The position numbers were made by a program, and so were the translations under genes. 64,000 nt of DNA. Origin: Silene latifolia. Its lineage: Eukaryota > Streptophyta > Magnoliopsida > Caryophyllales > Caryophyllaceae. The stretch spans positions 308,115,738-308,179,737 of the forward strand of contig NC_133537.1 of the NCBI RefSeq assembly GCF_048544455.1. The letters run 5' to 3'. This document shows positions 11,905 to 27,950 of this stretch, one piece after another. The notes under the pieces are model-generated. The model did no database searches and was not told where the DNA came from. It saw only the letters and a program-made list of their open reading frames with translations. How positions within the stretch are numbered: the stretch's first letter is position 1; every line of letters starts with the position of its first letter.

Positions 11905-13557
11905 TAAAATGAATAAACGTTTTTTTGACAACAAGCGATGAATAACTTACATTATTTCAAACATTACAAAAGTAAGTTATGACTAAGTAGCACGAGAAAC
12001 CTGACCACCAAATCTAGTGCTACCAAGTCATTCTAAAGATTACATAAACATTAATAAAGATAACAACTGCCAGTAGAGCATCAAGGGCATGATGGTGAAT
12101 GCAAGCGAAAGAGCCACAGGCCATAGAACGAGCTTCATAAACACGGAAGACGTCCAAATATCGTCGACACATACGAGCCGCAGAGTGATAATAGAAAGGT
12201 GTACTTACGTTCTTGCGAAAAGAGCGTAGAAAGACAATATGGTAAGCAAGACGACGAAGTCCGCCACCGACGGAGATAAAACTCCTACACCTTAGAGATC
12301 GAACCCTCTGATCGTAGGACCAACATACCAAGAAATCCGACATGCAATGTCCAACACGAACACGAACCCAAGGGGACAGGACACCTATGCTCATAGTCGG
12401 GTGCGAAGTTACCATAATCCTAGTTGGAAAAGAGACACGACACTACGAGCCACTCCAAAGATTAAGGGACAGGACACCCATAACCCACATGAGGTTTTTA
12501 TTATTAACAAAAACATTAAAAAAAAAACAACAACATGAAAAAAGAGACTAAGACCACTGAAGGCCATCCAACCCAACGTAGACCAACTCGAACTCACCTC
12601 AAAGCGACACCAACTCCAACATTGACCCACTCCAGTCGAGACCATAGCGAAATCATCACAACACCCGACCTCTAGCAAACCCAAACGAAAACACGACAAC
12701 AACGCCCAAAAAGACTGACATGCAACCACACTAAGGAACAGAGACCTAGGCAGAGACCTAAAACACGCAAAAAGGATCAAAGACACTACAACGAAACCTA
12801 TTTCACCAAACGACACCTCCCAAGACCACCGCCAAACATGCAACCAGACCAAAAACAAGACCAAAAACAACACTGACGGACACAAGAGGAAAAGGAAAAG
12901 GGACCGATAGGTGGGGGGAATGGGAGGATCACCATAACAGACCCAAATCACGCCCTGAAAGAGCAATAGAGAAGCAGACGGATGAGCTATACTCATCGAC
13001 ACTTACGGAAAAAAAGAATAAGAGAGCCAGCCCAGAGGTGGGAGGATCACCCCTGGGATGGAACCAAAACCGACGGTGACAGGACAAGGGGACGGAAGGG
13101 CGGGAACGATAGTGAACCTAGACCCAAACCCGATGGGGGAAAACCCATCCCAAAGACCGGCAATAACATAAAAACTAGGGAAAACGCCTTATCACGGGGG
13201 TGGGGAAAACCTCAGGGGCCGGAACACACCCCGGAGTTGCATGCAAGACCGGTTGAAGCAAGGAATAGGAGATCGTTGGGGAAAAGGAGGATCACCGGGC
13301 AAACCACCACAAACAACACCCACACACCCAAAACTACCCCGGAGCAAGAAAAAACCCGATGATCAGTCGAGTGATCCGAAAGAAACGGGATCAATGAAGG
13401 AAAGATGATCAAAAGACGATGAGATGATCGTTCGCCGGAGATGGGTCAAGGGATGACCCCATCTTTGGCGAAAGGGTGGCAGCAGATGGGAGGCTAGAGT
13501 GTGGATGGAATCACAAAAAATGCTAGAGAGCCAAGGAGATTCAAACTCCAAGTGCAA
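11905..13557 (-). mobile_element. LINE-like or other retroposed segment, non-coding
   Basis: The base composition is clearly higher in GC than its surroundings. On the minus strand it ends in GCTTGTTGTCAAAAAAACG, a tail like those of plant LINE- and SINE-type retroposons. Minus-strand frames of 197 residues (13002-12409) and 131 residues (12415-12020) are rich in Trp, Phe, Leu and Val and match no family I know. There is no reverse transcriptase motif and no clear target duplication. It could be a 5'-region-derived non-autonomous LINE or something else. Confidence 0.35.
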
Positions 13558-14680
13558 TGTATGGAAAAAATTCTTGAAATACCACTCTTACATTTCGAGT
13601 ATCAACAATGATTTAGTACCATTGAAGATAAATCTTGAAATGCTGCTCTTTAATCCTTAATTTAAACCTTCTTTTTCAGCTAATATATAGGACTAAAAAG
13701 AACTCTCCTGGACTAAAATAGAGAGTAAATTAAAGTCTAGTCTTTTAAGAAGGTAAAAATATAGGAAGAAGACTGAAAATTTTCAATGAAATGACTAAAA
13801 TGAAAAAAACAAATCTACATAATTATACATAATAGATCCAGGAGAGATGATTATGTATGAATATATAGAAAATGGGTGAAGAAGATACATGAATGCTGGG
13901 GAGAGGAGACCGAAATTAATTTCTAACCTCTCAAATTCTTGAGTTAGAGAGAGATTTCTCCTCTATCTCTCTCAACTATTTAAGTACCTAAACCAACGAT
14001 TAATTCAACTTGAATCTGATTTGATTCGGTATTGACCAGGCTCAAACGTGTACTACACCCAAAACAACTCTAAATATAATAAGATAAAACTTAATGAACC
14101 TCAGTTGAAAAGAAATCGAAGCTAATACTAATTTAAGTATTGATCCGTTTGATCCTGATTTAAAAGCTAAGGCTCACAGCTCACTCGAGTGGCACTGCAT
14201 GACCTATTTGTCGGATGTAATTGCAGGTATCACCCTCAAAACGGACGAAGCGTTTGGAGATCGTGGTTAAGAATTGAGATCAAGACAAACAATTTACATG
14301 AGTTATTCCGGCACCCAAGTGCAGTTTTGTCTCGTTCTATTCCCAACTATTTATCTACTGCTCTTGTTTAAGTAGAAGAAAATACTCCGTACTAATCAAG
14401 GAAACATGCTTAATTCATCGACAATAGAAGCCAATTAAAATTGGAAGCATTAAGCTCACTCGAATGAAACATGAACCAGTTGTAACTTTCACAAAACCAA
14501 AAGTTTCTGTGTTTTTTGGGTACATGTTGGGAATCTTCAAAAACATCAAACAAATCTTGCAATTTCAACTCCGACAGGTAAAAACAACACTTGAAAGGGT
14601 ATATGTATATGCACAAACTTTTTACAAAGCAAAAAATTCAACCTGAAGCTTGTGTCCTCATTTCCAACCGATAGTATAGC
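13558..14680. other. 3' flank of the kinase gene
   Basis: AT-rich DNA without a supported gene. The part near 14400-14680 probably includes the kinase 3' UTR. No polyadenylation site can be fixed from sequence alone. Confidence 0.5.
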
Positions 14681-18406
<3,726 letters not shown>

Positions 18407-19043
18407 TTTGTAGAAAATGAAAAAGATTACAACTTTACTATGATTTTACAGAATTTGAGGAAAAATTGAAGTTGATAGAAAGTATGGGGATTGTAAAGGA
18501 GTAGATGAAGGTTTAAAAGGTCAATGGAAAGAAGGAGAGGGGAGTGAAAAAGTCAGCAGCAACATGTGTTTACAATAATGGCGGAATTGTGGAATGGTTC
18601 TGGGGACAGACATCGGACTTTTTCAGAAAATGAGAGAAATTGTGAGATTAATTCTAGGATGTCAATATTGGTAGTCGGAGGCTCGTAGGAGACTAGACCA
18701 GTTAATGTATTATATATACAACTTATTCAATGTTGTGGAGCTTTGTTATAAAGTTGTCGAGCACTATTAACAAAATTATCGAGTTATGATTCAAAATTGT
18801 TGAGTTTAACAGAATAATTATTAAGTTCGATAACTTCACAAAATAGCTCAATAACTTGTAAAATAACTCAACAACTTTGTGTGAGAGCTCGATAACTTTG
18901 ACGCGGTTGTACATAACTCTTATACAACTAGTTGTAGGATAATATTTGTGAGACTAGACGACTAGTACATGAGACTAGATATTCTCCATTTTATTTTTGG
19001 ATGACGAGAAAATCCTAGACATGGTAAAACCGACTCGGACAAA
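18407..19043. promoter_or_regulatory. 5' flank of the kinase gene, with a fold-back repeat
   Basis: This should contain the 5' UTR and promoter of the kinase (read leftwards from about 18500), although no clear TATA box is visible. 18715-18940 is a degenerate fold-back region: words like TTGTTGAGTT and CTCGATAACTT recur in both orientations, and a TATACAAC word on the left pairs with GTTGTA on the right. It may be an old MITE. Confidence 0.45.
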
Positions 19044-19585
19044 TCCTCTATTTATTAAAAGAATAGGTGAAACTCACAAAATTCTCACATAAACGTATTT
19101 TTTAGAATAGGCTTTGGTATATTTAGCATATACTATAGATGTGAACATAATATGTTATATAAATGGGCATATAATCTTTTAGATTTAAATATTTACAACA
19201 CAAGATATTTCACATTGTGAACAAATTTATCTTCCGGCTTTTTATGATAAAGAAATTTTTTTAAAAGTAACTTTATGATAAAAATTCATTGACCTTTTAT
19301 GATAAAAAGTTGTGACTGAAAAAAAATATTATTAGTAAATATTTGTAAATAACATCATTTATTTCTCAGTAAAAGAAGCTGCTTTAAAAAAAATTACACA
19401 TTTCATTACTTCTTACAATTTTAATTTTTATTCCTTAAATCAAATACAATGACGAGAAACATGAAAAATAAATAAATTGTCAATCTGAATTCTATAAATA
19501 ATACTACTGAAAAGTAAAACCCCATGGATAGAAAAAAAAAAAACTAATGCATACCGCTCAGTCATTGCGCGGGGATCTAAACTAG
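19044..19585 (+). mobile_element. non-autonomous Helitron copy 1 (542 bp)
   Basis: It begins A|TCCTCTATTTATTAAAAG and ends GCGCGGGGATCTAAACTAG|T, with TC and CTAG termini between host A and T as expected for Helitrons. The inner sequence matches the inverted copy at 21378-21996. No Rep/helicase gene is present. Confidence 0.72.
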
Positions 19586-19654
19586 TTTAAGATTAAACAG
19601 TTAGAATAGAAGAAACTTTATTTATTGTTTTTATGCATGAATTACATCAATAAT

Positions 19655-19659
19655 TACAA

Positions 19660-19742
<83 letters not shown>
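19655..19742. repeat. compound (TA)n(GA)n microsatellite
   Basis: About 41 bp of TA followed by about 47 bp of GA. Confidence 0.97.
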
Positions 19743-19748
<6 letters not shown>

Positions 19749-19809
19749 CAGATAAGTCCACAAATTTGGTTGAGTCCCTAAGTCATATTCTTAGCCAATC
19801 ATTTTCTGA

Positions 19810-20352
19810 GTGTAACTTTAATTCTTTATGAATGTAACTTTAGTCATTTATTGATTTATGAGTGAATTTTTAGCTTTTTAGGTCATTGTATATATGAAAA
19901 CTTGAATTTATAAAATTAAATTTATGTAATTTTAACAAAAATATATGTAACTGTATTGTTTTACGAGTATAACTTTAGCCGTTTTAGTTGTAACTTTAGT
20001 CGTTTTAGGTGTAACTTTAGTCGTATGATGGTTTCTATGCATAAATTTGAATTTATTGACCTTTACTAGTGTAACTTTACCCGTTTCAGGTGTAACTTTA
20101 GTCGTTGGAGTCGTAACTTTAGTTGTAAAGTGTTTTGTGCATGTAAAATTTTTAATCAATATACATACTATTGTAACTTTAGTACTTTCAAGTGTAACTT
20201 TTGTCTTTCAAGAATGTAACTTTATTGTCTTACGAGTGTAACTCTAGTCAATAGAAATGTAAGTTTAGTCAATAGAGGTGAAATTTTATTGTCTTATGAG
20301 TGTAACTCTAGTCCTTGAATTTGTAACTTTAGTCTGCAAAAGTGTAACTTTA
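19810..20352 (+). repeat. degenerate tandem array of GTGTAACTTTAGTCG-type units
   Basis: About 18 copies of a unit close to GTGTAACTTTAGTCGTTTTAG, many about 20-21 bp apart, with larger gaps near 19850-19945 and 20125-20170. The GTAACTTTA core is the best conserved part. Confidence 0.85.
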
Positions 20353-21169
20353 TACTAATAACTCTTATTTCTCAACTACCACCATCCTATTACCTCCTAC
20401 CCGAATGACCACATCACCACCACCCAGTGCCACCACCACCTCCAAACCCTAACAACCAACAACAACCCAACCACTTATTATTTCAGATCTGAACAAAAAA
20501 AATGCAACAGACCCACCACGCACTAAAACACCACAACCACCACCACCACCATCCCCCTCCGACACACACGACACAAAGAAAACCAAAAAAAAAAAAACAC
20601 GAAAACGAAAACACCCACCAGCGACACACCCACTACGGCACAACCAACCAAAAACCGAAAAAAACAACCACCAAATCACCAATCACCAATCAACAACCAA
20701 CAACCACCATCATTTATTTTTTGGATCCGAAAAAAAAGAAACGAGAAAGGAGAACGGGAAGGAGAGGCGTATAGTGGGGTTGTTGCGGCGGCGCGCTGGT
20801 GGAGGGTGGGGTTGGTGCGTATGTAGGTGGTGTATGGTTGTCGGCGTGGTGTTGTGTGGTGGGAGAAAGGGAGAACGATGGAGAAGGAGAAAGGCGGAGA
20901 AGAGAAAAGCATGGTGGTGTGTTGTTGGTGAGGCGGCGGAATGGCGAGGGGAGGGTGGCGGCGGCAGGGAGAAATTCGGAGAGAAGTTGAGAGAGAATGA
21001 AGAGGGGGGGAGGGTGGAAGGATTTGTGAGAGTGATTAGGGTTTGGGTGGGATTTGAGAGCTTTTAATCTCAGCCTTCCATTTTCTTTTAATCCTCACCA
21101 CTCATCTCTTAGATCTAAAGGCTTAGATTAGACTTTTGACTCAACCAAAATAGGTGACTTACATGATCC

Positions 21170-21334
<165 letters not shown>

Positions 21335-21377
21335 CCCCCACACACACACACTAACTAAGCTAATCCTATAAGTATAA

Positions 21378-21996
21378 CTAGTTTAGATCACGCGCAATGA
21401 ATGCGCGGTATTTATAAAGTTACTAATATAGGATTATAGACCCCGTGCAATGTATTTACGGTATTTATAAAGTTTTACTTTTTAGTGTATTATTTATAGA
21501 ATTTAAATTCACAATTCACTTATTTTTCATGTTCTCCTTAGTGTATTTTTATTAGAGTAATAAATAAAAATTTAAATCGTAGGAAATAATAAAATGAATT
21601 TTTTACCAGGAAATTAATGATGTTAATTTACAAATATTTACTAATAACATATTTTTTAAATACAAATTTTTATCATAAAAAGTCAATGAATTTTAACAAA
21701 TATTTTCTAATACCATATTTTTTTCGCCGCAACTTCTTATCAATAAAAAGTCAATAAATTTTTATCAATAAGTTCGTTAAAAAAAGAATTTCCTTATCCT
21801 AAAAAGATCGAAGATAAATTTATGCAGAATGTGAAATATTAAATGTTATAAATATTTAAATACAAAAGATTATATGCGTTTATAATATATCTTGTTCACA
21901 TCTATAGTATATGCTAAAAATATCAAGCACTATTCTAGGAAATATGTTTAGGCGGGAAAAGTTGGAGTTTTGCCTATTCTTTTAGTAAATAGGGGA
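21378..21996 (-). mobile_element. non-autonomous Helitron copy 2 (619 bp)
   Basis: On the minus strand it starts A|TCCCCTATTTACTAAAAG and ends with the hairpin CGCGCA-TTCAT-TGCGCG, then GATCTAAACTAG|T. It is the inverted relative of 19044-19585. A second, decayed terminal unit (GTGCAATGTATTTACGG) follows at about 21424-21470, so the 3' end is duplicated in tandem. Confidence 0.72.
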
Positions 21997-22389
21997 TTAA
22001 GCTTATATTATGCAAGTGATTGGTAGAATACAAGGAAGGAATATCTGAATATACACTATAGAGGTAACTAACTAATTATTACCACTTTTGGGTTTCTTAA
22101 CATGTGCCTAATGGGCACATGATAAAAAAACCCTTAGAATAATGTACAAAATATTACTGTCAATTAGTGATCATAGGATATCAATTAGTGATCATAGAAT
22201 AAGTTGAATTATTCTTCCCTTGATTGTGAAGACTGATGATTTGTTTCCTTAACACCAAAATCTTCCGACCTGCACCCGAATAGAGGACATGAATTTGACT
22301 CGACCTTATCTGAACTGAGTCATCGCATACTGACCATTATTCGTAAATAACTTGATAACAATACACTCAAAAATAACTCGAATCCAAAA
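21894..22389 (+). repeat. 496-bp direct repeat, copy A
   Basis: Closely matches 26120-26615 over its whole length, with scattered substitutions. Its left part is the 5' end of Helitron copy 2. It stops exactly where the CACTA terminus begins. Confidence 0.88.
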
Positions 22390-22454
22390 CACTACAAGAA
22401 TTCAGCTCTCATGCGACTGAATTACGTGACAGCTTATTCAAACATCATTCTTGC

Positions 22455-25059
22455 TCACATTAGGAATTTAGGATGTTCTTTAATGAAATCGATGACAAAT
22501 TGCGTTTCATAAGGCTCCAAGATTTCACAATTAAAAAGAACGTAAAGGTGAGCACGATTATATTCTTTGTTATCCAAATATCTTGTCTCTTCACTTGATG
22601 AACACCCTTCATCATCATGAGTTTGGAAAAACCCGGGTAAACTTGTGTCTACTTCATCGACTTTATCAATATTTAAGTTCTTTGCTTTGGTTTCTATATG
22701 TTTTTCAAAGTAAAGAGAGCAAAAATTTGCAATCTCTTCCGTTAAATACACATTGCATATAGAACCTTCAACCCGAGTCTTATTACCAATTTTTTTTCTT
22801 CAAATGATTAAGAAACCTATAAATGTAATTAAAATGAAGTTATTTATTTATTATTAGAATAAACTACATAAATGAATAATATTTATAATTGCAATACTAG
22901 TTAATTATTACATACCTTTCAAATGGATACATCCACCTATATTGGACGGGTCTACCAACTTTTGCTTCATAAGGCAAATGGACCGGTAGATGCTCCATGG
23001 AATTAAAGAATGAAGGAGGGAAGATCATCTCAAGTTTACATAAAATAATTGGAATTTGGTCTTCAAGACGAATCACGTCATCAACCGAACCGGTGGAAGA
23101 ACATAAATCTCAGAAAAATTGACTAATCTCGGTAACTGCATTCCACATGGTAGTTGGGAGGAGATGTTTCAATGCAACGAGTAATAAGCACTTCATGAAA
23201 ACATGACAATCGTGGCTTTTCAACCCTTGCAACTTCAGTTTCTTAAGATCAACACAGCGTTTGAAATCGGATGCATATCGATCAGGAAACTTCAACTTTC
23301 CTAACCACTGACACAATGCCTTCTTTGAGCTTTGTCAAGAGCAAAAATAGCTTTTGGCTTAGACACGTCCTTACGAATGTGTAGTTTGGGACGATCACAA
23401 AATCTCTTCAACTCTTTTCTTAAAGCAATAGTATCCTTGGATTTACCTTGTACATCCATAATCGTATGAATGAGTAGCTCAAAGAAATTCTTCTCTATGA
23501 GCATTACATCCAAGTTGTGCCTGAGTAACAATACATTCCAATACGGAAGGTCCCAAAAAATACTTCTTTTATACCAACCGCTCTTTTTTTTTCTTCAACT
23601 CTTGAAACTCTTCTTCAGTACCATCAACAGTAGATGGCAAATCACATATCATCTCTCATAACTCATCCCCTGGAAGCCGATCCGGAGCATCATCAAGCAC
23701 CTCCTTACCTTTAATAAAAGCTTTCTTATTCCTTCTATGTAGATGTGTATCTGATAAGAAGGTTCTATGACAATCAAACCAACTTATTTTTTTGGAATTA
23801 GGAAGCCAATTAAATGCTTTGCTCTTATCCATGCAACAAGGGCATGCCTTTTGTCTTGTGGTAGACCATCCAGATAGCATATCATAGGCGGAAAAATCAT
23901 TTATGGTCTATAAAAGTGAAGCTCTTAGTTGAAAATTTTGCTTCAAGGACACATCATATGTTTCCACACCAACTTCCCACAAATGTTTCAACTCTTCTAT
24001 CAACGGTTGTAAATACAGATCCAAATTGGCTTTTGGGTTCTTAGGCCCGGGAATAATTAGCGACAAGAAAATAAATTGCCTTTTCAAACATAACCAAGGT
24101 GGTAAGTTGTATGGCTTGACTCAGATGACACATCTTTCCCGGCGCACAAGGATTTTCTTTGTGTCATCTCATTTGTTCAATAATGTTTTTTGTTGCATAT
24201 ATTCTTTGAAGTCTTGGAGTTAGAGGAAAATAAATTAATTGGTTTTGTGATATTGGTTTCTTACTCTTTTGACCCGTCTTATTACCCTTCTTGCCTTTTT
24301 CCCTTCAAAACAATAGCTCCCTCACCTGTCTCATATCTACCCCTTTGACATTTCCTTGTCAAGCAAAACATCATCTCCCCAAAAGAGCATACATCCTTCA
24401 GGACATGCATCAATCTTTTGATGCGGAAGCTCAAGGCCTTTAACTACTTTTTTGGTATTATAGAAACTTCGAGTCATGGCGTTATTATCGGGGATAGCGT
24501 CCTCAAGCAAAGACGCAATAGCATCAACGACATTAAATGACATATTAAACTCATATTTCAAGGTTATTATCCTAGAGGCGGCTTGTAACAATGACATAAT
24601 GCTCCCTTCATATAAGGTTTTTTCTGAAGCCTTTAACATTTCAAAAAAGGATTTTGCTTGTGGGTTTGGTTCTTGTTCAATGATAGGTTCGTGGTTGTCA
24701 TTATTAAAAGTATTAAACTCCAAAGCATCAAATCCCATATTTCTATATGGGTTATCATTTTGTTTGGTTTGAGGTTGCTCGGTAATTGAAGAATATGGTT
24801 CTCCATGACAAATCTAATTATAATAATTTGGAGAAAACCCATTTGTATAAAGATGTTCTTCTACTTGAATGTAATGAAATTTTTTCAAGTTTTTGCATTT
24901 ACTACAAGGACATCTAAGTTTATTTTCTACCAAATCATATCCATCTTGTTGTTTAACAAACTCAATAAACTCAAGAACCCCCTTTACAAATCTACCGGTG
25001 GGACGTTTCTTCTTATCTAACCAATCTTCGTACATCCATTTGTGTTCCAATCTCTTCAT
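22455..25059 (-). pseudogene. TNP2-type CACTA transposase, fragmented
   Basis: The fragments lie in order on the minus strand. 25059-24814 is the transposase-associated domain with WMYEDWLDKK and CPCSKCKN. 24738-24337 has YNTKKVVKGLELPHQKIDACPEGC. 23880-23656 has ACPCCMDKSKAF and KISWFDCHRTFL. 23531-23110 has LKGLKSHDCHVFMK-like sequence of the C-terminal domain. 22751-22455 is the far C-terminus, EEIANFCSLYFE. These are characteristic of the En/Spm TNP2 family, which binds element ends and catalyses transposition. Frameshifts and stops separate the pieces, so no functional enzyme is expected. Confidence 0.85.
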
Positions 25060-25940
25060 TTTAATCTAAAAATATTTCAAACAACAATTTTTAACAATAT
25101 AACTCATACAACATTATTACACTTCTTAATTTACAATCTTATGCTAAAAGATATTCCAAACAAGACTAACAATTGAATAAACTAATATCATACTAACATT
25201 ATACTAATTTATCACCTTCAACAGTATTAACATTACACAATACAAATTATACTAACATTATACTAATTTGTTAAATTCAATAATACTAGCATTACACTAT
25301 CATTATACTAATTTGATAAATTCAACAATACTAGCATTAGAATAACTTAGTAAATTCAACAATACTAACATTAACAAATATTAGAATAACTTTCATTATA
25401 CACTACTCCAAACGCTATACAGTACTAAAACTATACTAATTTTTTTCAATCAAGTATACTAACAATATCAAAATCACCAATACATTGTCAATTAAAACCC
25501 TAATTCAATTAATATTAACTATTTCACAAAAAAACCCAATTCATATTCAACCTAATTATCAATTTACACAAACCCTAACTAATTAATATTAAAAACAATG
25601 TAAACATCACATAAGTATACATAAGCATCATAATAACATCATAACAACTAATTACAATCACAAATTAAACAAACAATACAAAAACCAACTAATAAATTGA
25701 AATTTAAAACAAAATAACACACCTTCAAACAACAAGAGAAATGAAAGAATGGTGATGAGCAAATGAGACGGCGGTGACAATGGCAGTGGCAGTGTTAGTT
25801 GTTGGTGGTGTCGTCATTGGTGGTGGTGGTGGTGTTTGTTGTTGGTGGTGTCGTCGTTTCCGTCGCGTTCCTCTCTTCCTTTTTTTGTGTTTTGGTAAAG
25901 TAAGAAAGAGGGGGATGTCGTTGGATAATGGAGTAAAAAA
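25060..25940. other. non-coding 5' region of the CACTA element
   Basis: AT-rich DNA with repeated ATACTAACATTATACTAATTT words (25180-25450), followed by a GGTGGTGGTGGT-rich stretch (25790-25860). No supported gene is present. Confidence 0.6.
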
Positions 25941-26119
25941 ACGGGCGACCAATTTGGCGACGGGGAACAGTGCGGTCGCCATTTTGGCGACAAAATTCGG
26001 TCGCTAAATTCAGTCGCTATTTTGGCGACTATGATCAGTCGCCCGATTTTTTCTTCTATAGCCAACTTGGCGACTGCGTAAAACAGTAGCTTAAACTAGT
26101 CGGCCGAGAGCTGAAATAT

Positions 26120-26615
26120 GTCCACACCTATATTATATATTAAAAATATCAAGCACTATTCTTGGAAATATGTTTAGGCGGCAAAAGTTGGAGTTTCACC
26201 CATTCATTTAGTAAATAGAGGATTAAGCCTATAATTATGCAAGTGATTGGTAGAATACAATGAAGGAATATCCGAATATACACTATAGAGGTAATTAACT
26301 AATTATTTCCACTTTGGGTTTCTTAACATATGCCTAGTGGGCACATGATAGAAAAACCCTTAGAATAATGTACAAAAAATTACTGTCAATTAGTGATCAT
26401 AGGATATCAATTGGTGATCATAGAATTTGATGAATTATTCTTCCCTTAATTGTGAAGACTGATGATTTGTTTCCTTAACACCTAAATCTTCTGACCTGCA
26501 CCCGAATAGAGGACATGAGTTTGACTCGACCTTATTTGAACTGACTCATCGCATACTGACCATTATTCGTAAATAACTTGATAACAATACACTCAAAAAT
26601 AACTCGAATCCAAAA
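26120..26615 (+). repeat. 496-bp direct repeat, copy B
   Basis: Same length and order as 21894-22389. Unlike copy A, it continues past AATCCAAAA into unique sequence. Confidence 0.88.
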
Positions 26616-26879
26616 TGATCTGGCCCGACTCGAATTCTTGTAAACCAAAACTAACACGACCCAAATAGACCCAACCCGGTTGACATGTTTGCCAAGTATA
26701 GAATCCCAACTTCCCAACTATCACCTTTCTAGTAGGTGTGCTGTGTGTGCGTGTATGTGTGAATATTCCGGGATACTGCGGTACGCGTAATAGTATGTAA
26801 ATCCCACAACCGACCTGGTTGACCTGCTAGCCAAGTCTACAGAATTTTAACTATCACCTTTCTACTAAGCTCTTCTTTT
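26616..26879. other. intergenic, nothing recognised
   Basis: No supported gene or element boundary. Confidence 0.5.
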
Positions 26880-27950
26880 ATGGACTCCTTGGAGAGTATG
26901 GAGGGCGAAGAATAAATGGGTTTTTGAGGAAAAAAATAAGTGGTCTCCACATATTGCAGATCAGGCACAAAGACTTTGCTTGGAATTTGAGAATGGTAAT
27001 ATGTCCATTAAAAAAGCCGAGCTTTAAAGCTCCCTCTGAGAACTGGTACAAGATAAATGTTGTTGACATTGCTATGCTTGAGAATGGCCATAACTCATAA
27101 GGGTATGGTGTCGTTATGCGGGACTGGACTGGCAGTACAATATGTTGTGCGAGTGAAGGGAGAGTGACTTAATAAAACTGTAGACAAGCAGAGGCGATTC
27201 TAGGATTCTGTGGATGGGGGTGCGAAAAATTAACGAAATTACGGAAGTTGCGGAAATATGCTTATATAATGAGAAATCTGGTTCTAACATAATAATTTCT
27301 TGTGTGATTGGGAAAAATATACACAACACAAATGGTAAAAAAAATAATGAATAGAAAATGTTCACTAGAAGTATTGAACCCATGAACTTGAACAAGGAAA
27401 AACTACACACAACCACTAGATCAACATAATTAATGTCTCTTAATTACACAAAATTATTCTTATTTTTTTAACAAAGGGGGTGCGGGGGCATCCCCTGCAA
27501 CCCCTCCATAATCGCCACTGTAGACAAGTTACTTCGTTACTCTACTCTTCAGCAGAGTGTTAGTTAATATCTCTGTGGGGTTGGCTGCGTTATGCCTTCA
27601 GGCAGGAACAAAATGACAAGCCTTTGCACTTTGACGGAATTTGTTGTGAATGACAAAATTTTCAACCAAGGCACGGAATCTGTTGGCTAATCTTAGAGGA
27701 AGCATTAATATCTATATTCACTGCCGAAAAAATGAGATGGTTGATAACAGCTAAGGGGAATGATCTTTATCAGTGTCAAAATTCCGTGTAATTAAGAATC
27801 CTCACAGAATGCAAGAAAGACTGGCAGATCGTGCAACAAAGTTTGCAAGGAATGTGAATACCAGTCAAATTATCTGGTAGATTTGTTCATAGTTCACCGG
27901 TGGATTCAGCAGCAAAATGTGAATGCCATTCGCATTTTTTCTGCTTATGT
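26880..27950 (+). pseudogene. LINE-type RNase H (RVT_3) remnant
   Basis: Around 27030-27170 the plus strand reads NWYKINVD, then GYGVVMRDWTGSTICCASEG across a stop. This matches the start of the plant RVT_3 RNase H domain found at the C-terminus of LINE polyproteins. The reading resumes after a hAT MITE (27189-27520) and fades in several frames with stops. No reverse transcriptase is visible upstream. Confidence 0.6.
27189..27520. mobile_element. hAT-type MITE, 332 bp
   Basis: Termini are CAGAGGCGATTCTAGGA and, inverted at the right, CAGTGGCGATTATGGAGG. The element is flanked by a perfect 8-bp duplication TAGACAAG (27181-27188 and 27521-27528). The 8-bp target site and CAGNGGCG ends identify the hAT superfamily. 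It interrupts the RNase H remnant and has no coding capacity. Confidence 0.92.

Larger units (their letters stand above)
22390..26062 (-). mobile_element. decayed CACTA (En/Spm) transposon
   Basis: The left end is CACTACAAGAATTCAGC, a clear CACTA terminus. The right end (TTTCTTCTATAG, about 26051-26062) is a worn match to the inverted terminus and is preceded by several GTCGCC/GGCGAC subterminal repeats (25940-26045). A broken TNP2-type transposase lies between on the minus strand. No intact 3-bp target duplication could be confirmed, so the right boundary is approximate. Confidence 0.8.

Noticed and set aside
12409-13002. 197-residue hydrophobic minus-strand ORF as a membrane protein gene
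   Set aside because: No family, no promoter, and it lies in a retroposon-like block with similar open frames on both strands.
12982-13362. 126-residue basic plus-strand ORF
   Set aside because: Low-complexity Arg/Lys/Thr/Gly composition; antisense of the same retroposon-like block.
20502-20774. His/Pro/Thr-rich ORF and overlapping G-rich frames on both strands
   Set aside because: Driven by CCA- and GGT-rich low-complexity DNA in the microsatellite-tipped element.
25725-26007. Overlapping ORFs over the GGTGGT repeat and GGCGAC repeats
   Set aside because: Non-coding CACTA 5' and subterminal region; frames open because of simple repeats.
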